Numbered from the stretch's first letter, positions 15,937 through 25,251 are shown. The stretch is DNA of 64,000 nucleotides from TK10-74A sp965217625 (GCA_965217625.1 OZ244557.1:744001-808000); one strand, 5' to 3'. Made by a program: numbers and translations. The notes: generated from the letters alone by a model not told the origin.

Positions 15937-16863
15937 CTAGAAGCGCCCGAAGATCTTCCCCACCCTGACGTAGACCGGGCGCTTCTTCACGGCCGCGTAG
16001 GCGGCCTCCGGGTTCGCGACACGGAGGTACTGGAGGCCGTCGCCGCTGTGCTTGAAGCCGAACGTCTTGAAGACCGGATCGCCCACGGCGTCCGCCGCCA
16101 CCCGGATCGTCAGGCCGCGACGGTCGGCCGCCTTGCCCTCCTCCATGGTGGCCCGCAGCAGCGCGACGGCCGCCGCCTCGCCCCCCTCCTCTTGCACGAG
16201 GAACTCCTCCGCCATCAGGCCCCGCCGCTCGGCGTCCACCAGGCGGATGTAGCCGGCGATCACGCCCCCTTGCTCGGCGACGAGCACGGAACGCGCGCCC
16301 TCAATGAACCCGTCGGGCAGGGGCGGCGACAGCGAATCGTCGCCCGACGCCTCCGCTTCCAGATCGCTGATCGCGGCGGCGTCGGCGTCGGTGGCGGAGC
16401 GGACGCTGACGCCGTCGGGGGCGTCGGGCAACTCCTGCTCGCGCATGTCGCGCACGCGCATCCGCATGAACGGCAGCGGGTCGCGGAAGTACGCGCCGAT
16501 GAACGTGTGGTCGACGTGGTGCCGGTTGGGGAAGTCGTCGAACTCCAGCGCCAGCAGGCGGCAGTCGGTGTGTTTCTCGGCCAGTTCGGCCATGTCGGTC
16601 ACCAGGTCGCGCAGGTGGGTCTGCAACGGGCCCAGGCGATCGAACTCATAGAAGAGCTTGAGATGCCGGCCGTACGGGATGCCCAGCAGGTATCCGTCCT
16701 GGCACTGCGTGCTGAGGAAGCGCGGCAGCTTCAGCATCGCGGCGTAGTCGGCCGTCGGCTGATTGCGCAGGGCGCGCGGGGTCTCCGCGATCGACCGATG
16801 CAGATCGTGGATCAGCCCGCTGGCGCGGTCCTGGTCGTAAGCGGCGTAATCGGGTGTAACCAT
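15937..16863 (-). CDS. GNAT-like N-acetyltransferase domain protein, function unknown
   Basis: Protein of 308 residues. The second half resembles a GNAT fold: VSVRSATDADAAAISDLEAE, then VLVAEQGGVIAGYIRLVD, and a C-terminal KTFGFKHSGDGLQYLR. The first ~140 residues have FYEFDRLGPLQTHL and LLALEFDDFPNRHHVDHTFI, with no family recognised. The ATG follows the dapF stop with no spacer, so it is translated as part of the miaA-dapF unit. Acyl acceptor unknown. Confidence 0.6.
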   Translation of the reverse strand: MVTPDYAAYDQDRASGLIHDLHRSIAETPRALRNQPTADYAAMLKLPRFLSTQCQDGYLLGIPYGRHLKLFYEFDRLGPLQTHLRDLVTDMAELAEKHTDCRLLALEFDDFPNRHHVDHTFIGAYFRDPLPFMRMRVRDMREQELPDAPDGVSVRSATDADAAAISDLEAEASGDDSLSPPLPDGFIEGARSVLVAEQGGVIAGYIRLVDAERRGLMAEEFLVQEEGGEAAAVALLRATMEEGKAADRRGLTIRVAADAVGDPVFKTFGFKHSGDGLQYLRVANPEAAYAAVKKRPVYVRVGKIFGRF

Positions 16864-17727
16864 TTAGCGATCCTGTTCCTTCAACTGCCATCTGCCTGCA
16901 AAGACGTACTCGGCCGGTCCTTCGAGGAAGACCGAACCGTGATGCGTATCGTCGCCATCCCACGCGATGCTCAGGTCACCGCCGGGCAGGCTCACCATAG
17001 CGGCGGCCTGCGCCAGGCCGTGCAGCCGCGCCGCGACCAGCACCGCGCAGGCGCCGGTCCCGCAGCCCAGCGTCTCCCCCGCCCCCCGCTCCCACACGCG
17101 CATGCGCAGATGATCGGGGGCGAGCACGTTGACGATCTCGAAGTTCACGCGCTTGGGGAAGTGCGCGTCGTGCTCGACGAGCGGGCCCACCCGCGCCAGC
17201 GGGTACTCATCGACGGGGATGTCGGTGAAGTGCACGGCGTGCGGATTGCCCATCGACACGCAGGTCACCGCGACGTCCTGCCCGCCGGCGCGCAGCGCGA
17301 GATCACGGACGGGGCGCAGGATGGGCGCGCCCATGTCGATGCGCACCCGCTCGATGGCGGCGTTGCCGCCGGCGAACGTGGTGCGCAGCACGCCCGCGCC
17401 CGTCTCGACGTCGAGGCAGCCGTCGGGGGCGGGCACGCCGCCGCGCTCGACGGCGTACTTCACGAAGGTGCGCAGACCGTTGCCGCACATCTCGGCCTCG
17501 GAGCCGTCGGGGTTGTACATCGCCATGCGCACGGGCGCGCGGTCCGATTCCTGCATCACGAGCAGCCCGTCGGAGCCGACGCCGAAGTGCCGGTCGCAGA
17601 GGCCGGGGGCGAGCGCGGCCCAGTCGGCCTGCGTTCCCCGTCCGTCGACGAGCACGAAATCGTTCCCGGTGCCCTGCACCTTGAGGAAGTCGATCTGGCC
17701 CGGGGGCGTGGATGCCTGCGCGGTCAT
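16864..17727 (-). CDS. dapF: Diaminopimelate epimerase
   Basis: Converts LL- to meso-diaminopimelate for lysine and peptidoglycan. 287 residues with both catalytic cysteines: AEMCGNGLR (first) and LGCGTGACAV (second), plus GNDFVLVD near the N terminus and ERVRIDMGAP. The start at 17727 overlaps the miaA stop as ATGA, so translation is coupled. With dapL downstream this points to the aminotransferase (DapL) route. Confidence 0.97.
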   Translation of the reverse strand: MTAQASTPPGQIDFLKVQGTGNDFVLVDGRGTQADWAALAPGLCDRHFGVGSDGLLVMQESDRAPVRMAMYNPDGSEAEMCGNGLRTFVKYAVERGGVPAPDGCLDVETGAGVLRTTFAGGNAAIERVRIDMGAPILRPVRDLALRAGGQDVAVTCVSMGNPHAVHFTDIPVDEYPLARVGPLVEHDAHFPKRVNFEIVNVLAPDHLRMRVWERGAGETLGCGTGACAVLVAARLHGLAQAAAMVSLPGGDLSIAWDGDDTHHGSVFLEGPAEYVFAGRWQLKEQDR

Positions 17728-18701
17728 GTGCCGATTGTAGGCAGCCCGGCCGTATGGGGCCTGCCCGCGTCCGAGGCTGACGCGACACCCGCGACGCCCT
17801 CCAGGGCCGCGGCGAGCGTCGGGGCCCAGCGAATGCGATCATCCGTGGCGCGAAACCAGCCCCGCTGACGCCGCGCCAGGCGGCGCGTGGCCTGCCGCGT
17901 GGCGGCGAGCGCGGCGGCGCGGTCGCTCTCGCCCGCCAGATGGGCCACAGCCTGCCGGTAGCCGATGCTCTCCAGGGCAGGAGCGTCGGGCGGCAGGCCG
18001 TCGCGCAGCAGCGCCGCGGTCTCCTCGACCAGCCCCTCCGCGAACATCGCCTCGACGCGGCGGTCGATGCGCGCGTCCAACTGGCCGGGGCCGACTTGGG
18101 GGGCCAGGATCACGGCGGGGATCGGACGGCGCGCCGCCCACCAGTCCGAGATCGGCCGCCCCGTGCTGTGCAAGACCTCGAGCGCGCGGATCGTGCGCCG
18201 GGCGTTGCCCGGCAGGATCGCCTCCGCCGCTTTGGCATCGACGCGGCGCAACTCCTCGTGCAGCGCCGCCGCTCCGTCGCGCCGGGCGCGGGCCTCCAAC
18301 TCCGTGCGGAAGCCCAGGTCGGGCGTGACCTCGGGGACGTCCCAGCCCTCGAGCAAAGCCCAGACGTACTGCCCCGTGCCCCCCGCGAGGATGGGAACGC
18401 GGCCGCGGCTCCGCACGTCGTCGAGGGCGGCGCGGGCCTCGCGCAGGTACCGCGCCAGGTGGTAGCGCTCGCGCGGGTCGACGTGGTCGAGGCAGTGGTG
18501 CCGGACGGCGGCCCGCTGGGCGAGGCTCGGCTTGGCCGTCCCGATGTCGAGGCCGCGGTAGACCTGCCGGCTGTCCGCCCCGATCACCTCGCCGTCGAGG
18601 CGCGCGGCCAGTTCGAGCGCCCACGCCGTCTTTCCGGAGGCGGTCGGCCCCACGACGGCCAGCAGCGGCGGCGGCGCATCCGACGGGGAGTCCACGGGCA
18701 T
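17724..18701 (-). CDS. miaA: tRNA dimethylallyltransferase MiaA
   Basis: Adds the dimethylallyl group to A37 of tRNAs reading UNN codons. 325 residues, start at 18701 (MPVDSPSD). Motifs: AVVGPTASGKTAWA (P-loop), IGADSRQVYRGLDIGTAKPS, HHCLDHVDPRERY, ILAGGTGQYVWAL and GNARRTIRALEV. It lies 14 bp after the tpiA stop and overlaps dapF by 4 bp, inside the long minus-strand run. Confidence 0.97.
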   Translation of the reverse strand: MPVDSPSDAPPPLLAVVGPTASGKTAWALELAARLDGEVIGADSRQVYRGLDIGTAKPSLAQRAAVRHHCLDHVDPRERYHLARYLREARAALDDVRSRGRVPILAGGTGQYVWALLEGWDVPEVTPDLGFRTELEARARRDGAAALHEELRRVDAKAAEAILPGNARRTIRALEVLHSTGRPISDWWAARRPIPAVILAPQVGPGQLDARIDRRVEAMFAEGLVEETAALLRDGLPPDAPALESIGYRQAVAHLAGESDRAAALAATRQATRRLARRQRGWFRATDDRIRWAPTLAAALEGVAGVASASDAGRPHTAGLPTIGT

Positions 18702-18715
18702 CGCGTCGCGCCCCC

Positions 18716-19486
18716 TCACGCCGCCGCGATGGCCCGCGTGATCGCGAGGAAGGCCGCGGGGTCCAGCGACGCCCCGCCGACCAGCGCCCCGTCGATGTCG
18801 GGCTGGGCGGCGAAGTCGCCCGCGTTCCCCGGCTTGACGGAGCCGCCGTACAGGATCCGGCAGCCATCCGCCGCGGCATCGCCGGCCTGCCCGCGCACGA
18901 GGTCCCGGATCCGCGCGGCCGCCTCCTGCGCCTGCTCCGTCGTCGCCGCCCGCCCGCTGCCGATCGCCCACACCGGCTCGTAGGCGATGACGAAGTCGTC
19001 CGGCAGGTCGATGCCCTCCAGGGCGAGGCCGACCTGCCGCGTGAGCACTGCGGCGGTGCGTCCGGCGTCGCGCTCTTCGACGGTTTCTCCGACGCAGAGG
19101 ATGGGCCGCAGTCCGTGCGCCAGGGCCGACGCGACCTTGGCCCGCAGCGCGCCGTCGTCCTCGCAGAAGTACTGACGGCGCTCGGAGTGACCCAGGATCA
19201 CCCAGCCGGCGACTTCGGCCAGCTGCACGGGGCTCACCTCCCCCGTGAACGCGCCCTCGTCGCGGGCGTGCATGGTCTGCCCCGCCACCCCCACGCCGGC
19301 GCCCTCGGTACCCGAGAAGTGGCCGCGCACCCGCCCGAGCTGCAGGAACCCCGGCGCCACCACGACCTGCACGCCGGCGATGCGGTCGATCCCGCCCGCC
19401 AGGAGGGCCCGGCAAAGATCGTCGGCCGCTTGGTCGCTCAGGTGCATCTTCCAGTTGCCGGCGCTGATCGGTGTGCGCTGCGCCAT
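18716..19486 (-). CDS. tpiA: Triosephosphate isomerase
   Basis: Interconverts DHAP and glyceraldehyde-3-phosphate. 256 residues. Catalytic set present: GNWKMH (Asn/Lys), GHSERR (His), AYEPVWAIG (Glu), and phosphate loop ILYGGSVKP. A strong AGGAGG precedes the start. Lies between apgM and miaA. Confidence 0.98.
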   Translation of the reverse strand: MAQRTPISAGNWKMHLSDQAADDLCRALLAGGIDRIAGVQVVVAPGFLQLGRVRGHFSGTEGAGVGVAGQTMHARDEGAFTGEVSPVQLAEVAGWVILGHSERRQYFCEDDGALRAKVASALAHGLRPILCVGETVEERDAGRTAAVLTRQVGLALEGIDLPDDFVIAYEPVWAIGSGRAATTEQAQEAAARIRDLVRGQAGDAAADGCRILYGGSVKPGNAGDFAAQPDIDGALVGGASLDPAAFLAITRAIAAA

Positions 19487-19560
19487 TGGGCCTCCTGTAT
19501 ATCAGTCTGTCCGTCTGCTTCCGGATGATCGTACGTCGCCGGAGCCCCGCCCAGGGGCGG

Positions 19561-20778
19561 TCAGGCCCCGTACTTCGCGAGGCGGCCCGCGTGCGCCATC
19601 GCCAGGGGCAGCGCCTCCTTGGCCGGGAACGTGCCCAGCATGCCCCGCGCGCAGTCCGCTTCGCTGAACGCCGCCCCGGCGCGACGCCGCGTCGTACGGG
19701 AGTGCAGCAGGAACGGCGCCGGGTGCCAGGAATGCGCCGCCATCACGGCCGGCGTGGAGTGGTCGCCGCTGACGACGAGCACGTCCGGGCCCAGGTCGCG
19801 GAGGGCCGGCAGCGCGGCGTCGAACTCCTGCAGCCGCTCGACCTTGGCGTCGAAGTCGCCGTCCTCGCCGGCGGAGTCGGTGTACTTGTAGTGGCAGAAA
19901 AAGTAGTCGTAGTCCGGCCAGTGCTCGCCCAGCGCGGCGATCTGGTCGCCGATGTCGTTGCCCGCGGGGATCGCCGCCATGCCCGCCAGCCGCGCGAGGC
20001 CCCGGTACATCGGGTAGATCGCGCAGCTCGCGGGCGTGAGGCCCCACACCTCGCTCATCTGCGGCAGCGCCGGGATCGTCGCGAAGCCGCGCAGCACCAG
20101 CCCGTTGGCCAACGGCTCGTCCGCGATCAGCGGCGCGGCCCGCGCGACGAACTCGTTGACCGCGGCCGCCGTCGCCTGCGCCTCCGGGGACTGCGCCTGC
20201 GGGATCAGGGCCCGGCTCGGCAGCGGCGCGACGCCTTCCGCCTGCGGGTCCGTCTCCGAGACCGCGGCGCTCAGCCCCGCCCCCCGCAGCACCAGCACGA
20301 AGCGATGCTCCCGCACCGGCTCGACGAACACCTCCAGCCCCGCGATACGGATGCTGCGCAGCCGCTCCACGATCGCGGCGGATTGCTCGCTGGGGAGGCG
20401 GCCGGCGCGCCGGTCGCGGATCGTGCCGTCGCCGGCCAGGGTGCAGAAGTTGCCCCGCGCGGCGACATCGCTGGGCTGCAGCGGGAAGCCGATGCCGGTC
20501 GCCTCCAGCACGCCGCGGCCGATGTCGAACTGCAAGGGGTCGTAGCCGAAGAGCGCCAGGTGACCGGGCCCGGAGCCCGGCGTGATCCCGTAGCCCACGG
20601 GCATCGAGAGCCCCAGCGCGCTCTCGCCGGCCAGGGCGTCGAGGTGCGGCGTGTGGGCGGTCTCCAACTCCGACAGGCCGCTATCGGGGTGCGGCAGGCC
20701 GCCGAGGCCGTCCAGCACCAGCCAGAGGATCTTGCTGTCGGCGGGGCGATGCAGGCGCCGGGCGAGGTCGAGGTCCAT
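19561..20778 (-). CDS. apgM: 2,3-bisphosphoglycerate-independent phosphoglycerate mutase, archaeal type (ApgM)
   Basis: Interconverts 3- and 2-phosphoglycerate. 405 residues, the archaeal-type length rather than the ~510 of bacterial GpmI. ILWLVLDGLGGLPHPDSG carries the first metal Asp, ITPGSGPGHLALFGYDP the serine nucleophile, HYKYTDSAGEDGDF and LVVSGDHSTPAVMAAHSWHP further metal ligands. Between pgk and tpiA, so lower-glycolysis genes are clustered. gap and eno are not in the window. Confidence 0.92.
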   Translation of the reverse strand: MDLDLARRLHRPADSKILWLVLDGLGGLPHPDSGLSELETAHTPHLDALAGESALGLSMPVGYGITPGSGPGHLALFGYDPLQFDIGRGVLEATGIGFPLQPSDVAARGNFCTLAGDGTIRDRRAGRLPSEQSAAIVERLRSIRIAGLEVFVEPVREHRFVLVLRGAGLSAAVSETDPQAEGVAPLPSRALIPQAQSPEAQATAAAVNEFVARAAPLIADEPLANGLVLRGFATIPALPQMSEVWGLTPASCAIYPMYRGLARLAGMAAIPAGNDIGDQIAALGEHWPDYDYFFCHYKYTDSAGEDGDFDAKVERLQEFDAALPALRDLGPDVLVVSGDHSTPAVMAAHSWHPAPFLLHSRTTRRRAGAAFSEADCARGMLGTFPAKEALPLAMAHAGRLAKYGA

Positions 20779-20816
20779 ATCGTGCCACCTCCAGGGGCTG
20801 CGCCGCCCCGACGGCC

Positions 20817-22088
20817 CTAGGCGTCGGGCAGCGCTGCGATGCCGGGCAGCGTCCGCCCCTCGATCAGTGCCAGCGCCGCCGCGCCGCCGGTGCTGCGATG
20901 CGTCATCTGGTCGGCGACGCCCGCCTGCGCGGTGGCGGCCAGGGTCTCACCGCCCGCCACGATCACGTCGGCCGGCAGCCCCGCCAGCAAGCGCGCCAGC
21001 GCCCGCGTCCCGCCGGCGAAGGCCTCGCGCTCGAAGAGGCCCATGGGGCCGTTCCAGATCACGGTCCCCACGCCGGCCAGCGCCGCGCCGAACTGCTCGA
21101 TGCTGCGCGGCCCGATGTCGAGGATGCACCAGCCGGGGGGCAGCGTCTCCTCGGCGAGCAGGAGCGGGCGGGCGCGCGGCGGCTGCTCCGGTCCCTGCGC
21201 GATGACGGCGTCGACGGGCAGCAGCAGGCGGCAGTCGTGCTGGACGGCGTCGGCCTGGATGGCGCGCGCCTCATCGGCCATCCGCGGCTCCGCCAGCGAC
21301 GCCCCGATCTCGGCGCCGTTGGCGAGCAGGAACGTGTTGGCCATCGCGCCGCCGATGCAGAGCACGTCGGCGCGCGCGACGACGCTGTGCAGCAGGCCCA
21401 GCTTGTCGCTCACCTTCGCGCCGCCGCTCACCACCGCCACCGAGGCGTCGCCGGCGAAGATGTTGGCCAGCCGCGCGATCTCCCGCTCCAGCAGCAGCCC
21501 GGCCGCGCTCGGCAGCAACCGCGCGACGGCGTCCACGGAGGCGTGCGCGCGGTGCGCCGCCCCAAACGCGTCGTTGACGTACAGATCGGCCAGACCCGCC
21601 AGGCGCGACGCGAATCCGCCATCGTTGGCTTCTTCCTCGGGGTGGAAGCGCAGGTTCTCCAGCAGCAGCACGTCGCCGGGCCCCAGCGCGGCGGCGGCGG
21701 CTTCGACATCGGGGCCCACGCAGTCGCGGACGGTGCGCACCGGCGCGCCGATCAGGCCGCCCAGCACGGCCGCCACCGGCGCGAGCCGCAACTCGTCGCG
21801 CACGACCCCCCCGGGTCGGCCCAGGTGCGAACAGACGATCACCGCCGCGCCGTGCTCGCGCAGGTAGTCGATGCTGGGCACGGCCGCGCGGATGCGCGCA
21901 TCGTCCGCCACCCGCCAGCCGTCGTGGGCCGCGGCGAGCGGCACGTTGAAGTCGGCGCGCAGCAGGACGGTCTTGCCCGCGACGTCCAGGTCGCGCAGGG
22001 AGCGCTTGCGGATCACGCGCACGGGGCCCGCCGATCGGGGGCCCGTCGATTGGGGGCAATGCGTGGGGGTGGTCTGGGCGTTCGGCAC
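20817..22088 (-). CDS. pgk: Phosphoglycerate kinase
   Basis: ATP-generating glycolytic kinase. Motifs: LLRADFNVPL, VIVCSHLGRPGG, YVNDAFGAAHRAHAS, VVSGGAKVSDKLG, VIWNGPMGLFE and the terminal GGGET-like VAGGETLA. The GTG at 22088 gives 423 residues, about 25 more than usual at the N terminus; GTG codons at 22022 or 22016 would place the start right before IRKRSLRDLDV and may be the true one. Sits 38 bp after rpiB. Confidence 0.96.
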   Translation of the reverse strand: MPNAQTTPTHCPQSTGPRSAGPVRVIRKRSLRDLDVAGKTVLLRADFNVPLAAAHDGWRVADDARIRAAVPSIDYLREHGAAVIVCSHLGRPGGVVRDELRLAPVAAVLGGLIGAPVRTVRDCVGPDVEAAAAALGPGDVLLLENLRFHPEEEANDGGFASRLAGLADLYVNDAFGAAHRAHASVDAVARLLPSAAGLLLEREIARLANIFAGDASVAVVSGGAKVSDKLGLLHSVVARADVLCIGGAMANTFLLANGAEIGASLAEPRMADEARAIQADAVQHDCRLLLPVDAVIAQGPEQPPRARPLLLAEETLPPGWCILDIGPRSIEQFGAALAGVGTVIWNGPMGLFEREAFAGGTRALARLLAGLPADVIVAGGETLAATAQAGVADQMTHRSTGGAAALALIEGRTLPGIAALPDA

Positions 22089-22124
22089 GGGCGTCTCTCG
22101 GACTGGTCTGCGGTGCGGCGGCGA

Positions 22125-22577
22125 TCAGTCGCGAGCGTACTCGCTGTCCAGCGCCTCGATCTTGGCGACCCGCCGCGCGTGGCGGCCGCCCTCGAACTCG
22201 TGGCTGAGGAAGGCGCGCACGATGTCCAGCGCCACCTGCTCGCCCACCACCAGCCCGCCGAGGGCGAGGATGTTGGCGTTCGTGTGCGCCCGCGCGCGCG
22301 ACGCCGACCAGGCGTCGTGGCAGAGGGCGGCGCGACCGCCGGGGACCTTGTTCGCCGCGATGCTGACGCCCACGCCGTTGCTGCAGATGACGATGCCGAG
22401 GTCGGCCTCGCCGGTCACGACGCTGCGCGCCAGGGGAATGGCGATGTCGGGGTAGTCGACCGACTCCGGGCTGTGCGCGCCGAAGTCGTGCAGGTCATGA
22501 CGCAGCGCGGCCAGCTCGGCGCGCAGGAACTCCTTCAGGCGATAGCCGGCGTGGTCGCTGCCGATGGCAATGCGCAC
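22125..22577 (-). CDS. rpiB: Ribose-5-phosphate isomerase B
   Basis: Interconverts ribose-5-phosphate and ribulose-5-phosphate. 150 residues, GTG start at 22577 with GGGAGAG upstream. Motifs: IAIGSDHAGYRLKEFL, VDYPDIA, IVICSNGVGVSIAANK with the catalytic Cys, HDAWSASRARAHTNANILALGG. The usual CGTG is CSNG here. Between tsaC and pgk. Confidence 0.95.
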   Translation of the reverse strand: MRIAIGSDHAGYRLKEFLRAELAALRHDLHDFGAHSPESVDYPDIAIPLARSVVTGEADLGIVICSNGVGVSIAANKVPGGRAALCHDAWSASRARAHTNANILALGGLVVGEQVALDIVRAFLSHEFEGGRHARRVAKIEALDSEYARD

Positions 22578-22624
22578 CGTGTGCTCTCCCTGGGCGGCTC
22601 GCCGGCACCGCGACCGGCGGCCCG

Positions 22625-23281
22625 TCAGCCGCCTGCGGCGCCGTGCCGCCGCAACAGCGCCTGGATGTCCTCGTCGCTGAGGGCGCCGGGTCGCAGGATG
22701 CGCGGCTCGTCGTCGCTCCAGGCGAGAATAGTCGAGGCCGTGCCCTGGGGCAGCACCCCGCCCTCCGGCAGCACCGTGACGGCCTCGCCGAGCGACGCCC
22801 GCACGTCGTCCGCGCGCAGCGCCGGCGGCTCGCCGTGGCGGTTGGCGCTGCTGCCCGTCAGCGGCGCGTCGACGGCGGCCAGCAGCCCCAACGCCAGCGG
22901 ATGATCGGGGATGCGCACCGCGACGGTCTTGCCCGGCACGGCCAGCGACCGCCAGTCCGGGTTGCGCGGCAGCACCAGCGTCACCGCGCCCGGCCAGACC
23001 TCGGCCGCCAGCGTCCGCGCCCCGGCGGGGATATCGGTCGCGACGCGGTCCAGCCACTCCAGCGACGGCAGGAAGATGGGCATCGCGTCATCGTCGGGGC
23101 GCTGCTTGCAGGCGTAGCAGTGCATCACCGCGGCCCCGTCGGAGGCGAGCGCCGAGAGCGCGTATTGGGTGTCGGTCGGCAGCCCCAGCAGGCCGCCGTC
23201 GCGCAGCACGCCGGCGCCACGCTCGATCAGGCCCTCCATCGAGCCCTCCACCGCGCCCTCCGATGGCTCCGTCGCGTCCAT
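22625..23281 (-). CDS. tsaC: L-threonylcarbamoyladenylate synthase (Sua5/YrdC family)
   Basis: Makes threonylcarbamoyl-AMP for t6A37 of ANN-decoding tRNAs. 218 residues, YrdC domain only. The start at 23281 has GAAAGGTGG upstream. Visible: GGLLGLPTDTQYAL, CYACKQRPDDDAMPIF (KRP-like substrate site), WPGAVTLVLP, VAVRIPDHPLAL, LTGSSANRHGEP. First gene of the long minus-strand run, divergent from guaA. Confidence 0.9.
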   Translation of the reverse strand: MDATEPSEGAVEGSMEGLIERGAGVLRDGGLLGLPTDTQYALSALASDGAAVMHCYACKQRPDDDAMPIFLPSLEWLDRVATDIPAGARTLAAEVWPGAVTLVLPRNPDWRSLAVPGKTVAVRIPDHPLALGLLAAVDAPLTGSSANRHGEPPALRADDVRASLGEAVTVLPEGGVLPQGTASTILAWSDDEPRILRPGALSDEDIQALLRRHGAAGG

Positions 23282-23338
23282 GCTGCCCACCTTTCCCCGG
23301 GCCCGTGCCCGTTCGTTAGGACAACTGTTCTTGACCCG

Positions 23339-23344
23339 AGTATA
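23339..23344 (-). promoter_or_regulatory. -10 hexamer TATACT upstream of tsaC
   Basis: TATACT on the minus strand lies 58 bases before the tsaC ATG and is the likely start of the tsaC-to-hflX run. No convincing -35 was found. The region is shared with the divergent guaA promoter zone. Confidence 0.45.
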
Positions 23345-23387
23345 CACGTGCGATACACCTGCCCTGGGCGTGGCAGCCACGGCCGGA

Positions 23388-23480
23388 GCCCCCTCTCCCT
23401 GAGGGAGAGGGTTGGGGTGAGGGCCCCTCGGCCGGCGCAGACCCTCACCCTAGCCCTCTCCCAGAGGGAGAGGGAACCGG
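23388..23480. repeat. Pair of dispersed CCCTCTCCC palindromes upstream of guaA
   Basis: Unit A has arms 23391-23399 and 23403-23411; unit B has arms 23454-23462 and 23466-23474; both are CCCTCTCCC/GGGAGAGGG with a 3-base loop and CCCTCACCC-type flanks pointing inward. Unit B is the intact counterpart of the repeat split by the IS at 3623-4809. It ends only 18 bases before the guaA start. Confidence 0.85.
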
Positions 23481-23497
23481 CCCGGGAGGGGAAGGTC

Positions 23498-25225
23498 TTG
23501 ATCGACTCCGAACCGACGGCCGTCACCGCGCCCGATCGGGTCGATCCTGCCGGCCTGCCCGCCCCCGCCGACGCCCCCCCGGTCCGCGAACGCATCCGCG
23601 GTACCGACGACCTGGAAGTCTCCGCCTATCTGGAGGTGGCGCGCGAGCGTCAGGGCGACCGCCCCGCCCGCGGCGAGGCCACACCCCCGCGTGAGGCGAT
23701 CGTGATCATGGACTTCGGCTCCCAGACCAGCATGTTGATCGCGCGGCGCGTGCGGGAACTCAACGTCTACTGCGAGCTGCTGCCGCACACGGCGTCGTGG
23801 GAGCGGGTGCAGGCGCTCAACCCCAAGGGCTTCATCCTCTCGGGCGGGCCGGCCTCGGTACACGACGACGGCGCGCCGTCGGCGCCGCCCTACGTCTACG
23901 AGAGCGGGCTGCCCGTGCTGGGCATCTGCTACGGCATGCAGACGATGACGGCCGCGCTGGGCGGTCGCGTGACCGGCGGGCGCGAGCGGGAGTTCGGCCA
24001 CGCCGTGATCCACCACGAGCGCGAGCCGGACCTCCTGGCCGAGCTGCCCCCGGCGATGCCCGTCTGGATGAGCCACGGCGACCGCGTCGCCGAGGCGCCG
24101 CCCGGCTTCCGCGTGCTCGCGTCGAGCGAGACGATCCCCGTGGCCGTGATGGGCAACGACCAGGGGCTCTACGGCATCCAGTTCCACCCCGAAGTCGTGC
24201 ACACGCCCGAGGGCGACCGCCTGATCCGCAACTTCGTGCGGGAGATCTGCGGCTGCCGCGGCGACTGGACGCCGGCCAACTTCGTGGAGCAGGCCGTCGC
24301 CGATATCCGCGCCCAGGTGGGCGACGGCCGCGTCATCTGCGCCCTCAGCGGCGGCGTCGATTCGGCGGTGGCGGCGGCGCTGGTGCATCGCGCCGTCGGC
24401 GACCAGTTGACCTGCATCTTCGTCGACAACGGCCTGCTGCGCCGCGAGGAGCCGGAGCGCGTCGTGCGCACGTTCCGCAAGCATCTGGCCATCGACCTGC
24501 GCCACATCGACGCGGTCGACCTGTTTCTGGAGGAGCTGGCCGGCGTCACCGACCCCGAGACGAAGCGCAAGCGCATCGGCGAGACGTTCATCGCGGTCTT
24601 CGAGGAGGCTGCCCAGGGGCTGGGCGAGGTCGCCTCGATGGTCCAGGGCACGACCTACCCCGACGTCGTCGAGAGCGCCGGCAGCGGCGTCGGCGGCGTC
24701 ACCGCGACGATCAAGTCGCACCACAACGTCGGCGGCCTGCCCGAGCGCATGCGGCTCACCCTCGTCGAGCCGCTGCGCTACCTGTTCAAGGACGAGGTGC
24801 GCAAGGTCGGCATCGAGTTGGGCCTGCCGGCCGAGATGGTCTACCGCCAGCCGTTCCCGGGCCCCGGGCTGGCGATCCGCATCATCGGCGCGGTCACGCG
24901 CGCCAAGCTGGAGACGCTGCGCGCCGCCGACTGGGTCGTGATGGACGAGATCAAGGACGCCGACCTCTACAGGGATCTCTGGCAGTCGTTCGCGATCCTC
25001 ACCGACACCCGATCCGTCGGCGTGCAGGGCGACGCCCGCACCTACGGCCACGTCGTCGCCATCCGGGCGGTGACCGCCGAGGACGCCATGACCGCCGACT
25101 GGGCTCGCCTGCCCTACGACGTCCTGGCCCGCATCGCGAACCGCATCGTCAACGAGGTGCCGGCGGTCAACCGGGTGGTGCTCGACATCACGTCGAAGCC
25201 GCCCGGCACGATCGAGTGGGAATAG
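23498..25225 (+). CDS. guaA: GMP synthase (glutamine-hydrolysing) with N-terminal extension
   Basis: Converts XMP to GMP with glutamine. TTG start at 23498 with GGGAGGGGAAGG upstream gives 575 residues. Class I glutaminase: IVIMDFGSQ from about residue 68, LGICYGMQ nucleophile Cys near 144, FHPEVVHT His/Glu. ATP-pyrophosphatase loop SGGVDSAVAA near 284; dimerisation domain and C-terminal KPPGTIEWE complete. About 70 extra residues precede the glutaminase domain, rich in Pro/Asp/Arg. Internal GTG/ATG codons at the glutaminase start would give a conventional protein but have no clear ribosome-binding site. Heads the purine operon. Confidence 0.96.
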   Translation: MIDSEPTAVTAPDRVDPAGLPAPADAPPVRERIRGTDDLEVSAYLEVARERQGDRPARGEATPPREAIVIMDFGSQTSMLIARRVRELNVYCELLPHTASWERVQALNPKGFILSGGPASVHDDGAPSAPPYVYESGLPVLGICYGMQTMTAALGGRVTGGREREFGHAVIHHEREPDLLAELPPAMPVWMSHGDRVAEAPPGFRVLASSETIPVAVMGNDQGLYGIQFHPEVVHTPEGDRLIRNFVREICGCRGDWTPANFVEQAVADIRAQVGDGRVICALSGGVDSAVAAALVHRAVGDQLTCIFVDNGLLRREEPERVVRTFRKHLAIDLRHIDAVDLFLEELAGVTDPETKRKRIGETFIAVFEEAAQGLGEVASMVQGTTYPDVVESAGSGVGGVTATIKSHHNVGGLPERMRLTLVEPLRYLFKDEVRKVGIELGLPAEMVYRQPFPGPGLAIRIIGAVTRAKLETLRAADWVVMDEIKDADLYRDLWQSFAILTDTRSVGVQGDARTYGHVVAIRAVTAEDAMTADWARLPYDVLARIANRIVNEVPAVNRVVLDITSKPPGTIEWE

Positions 25226-25251
25226 GGCCGAACGGAAGCGGAGCGGCACGG

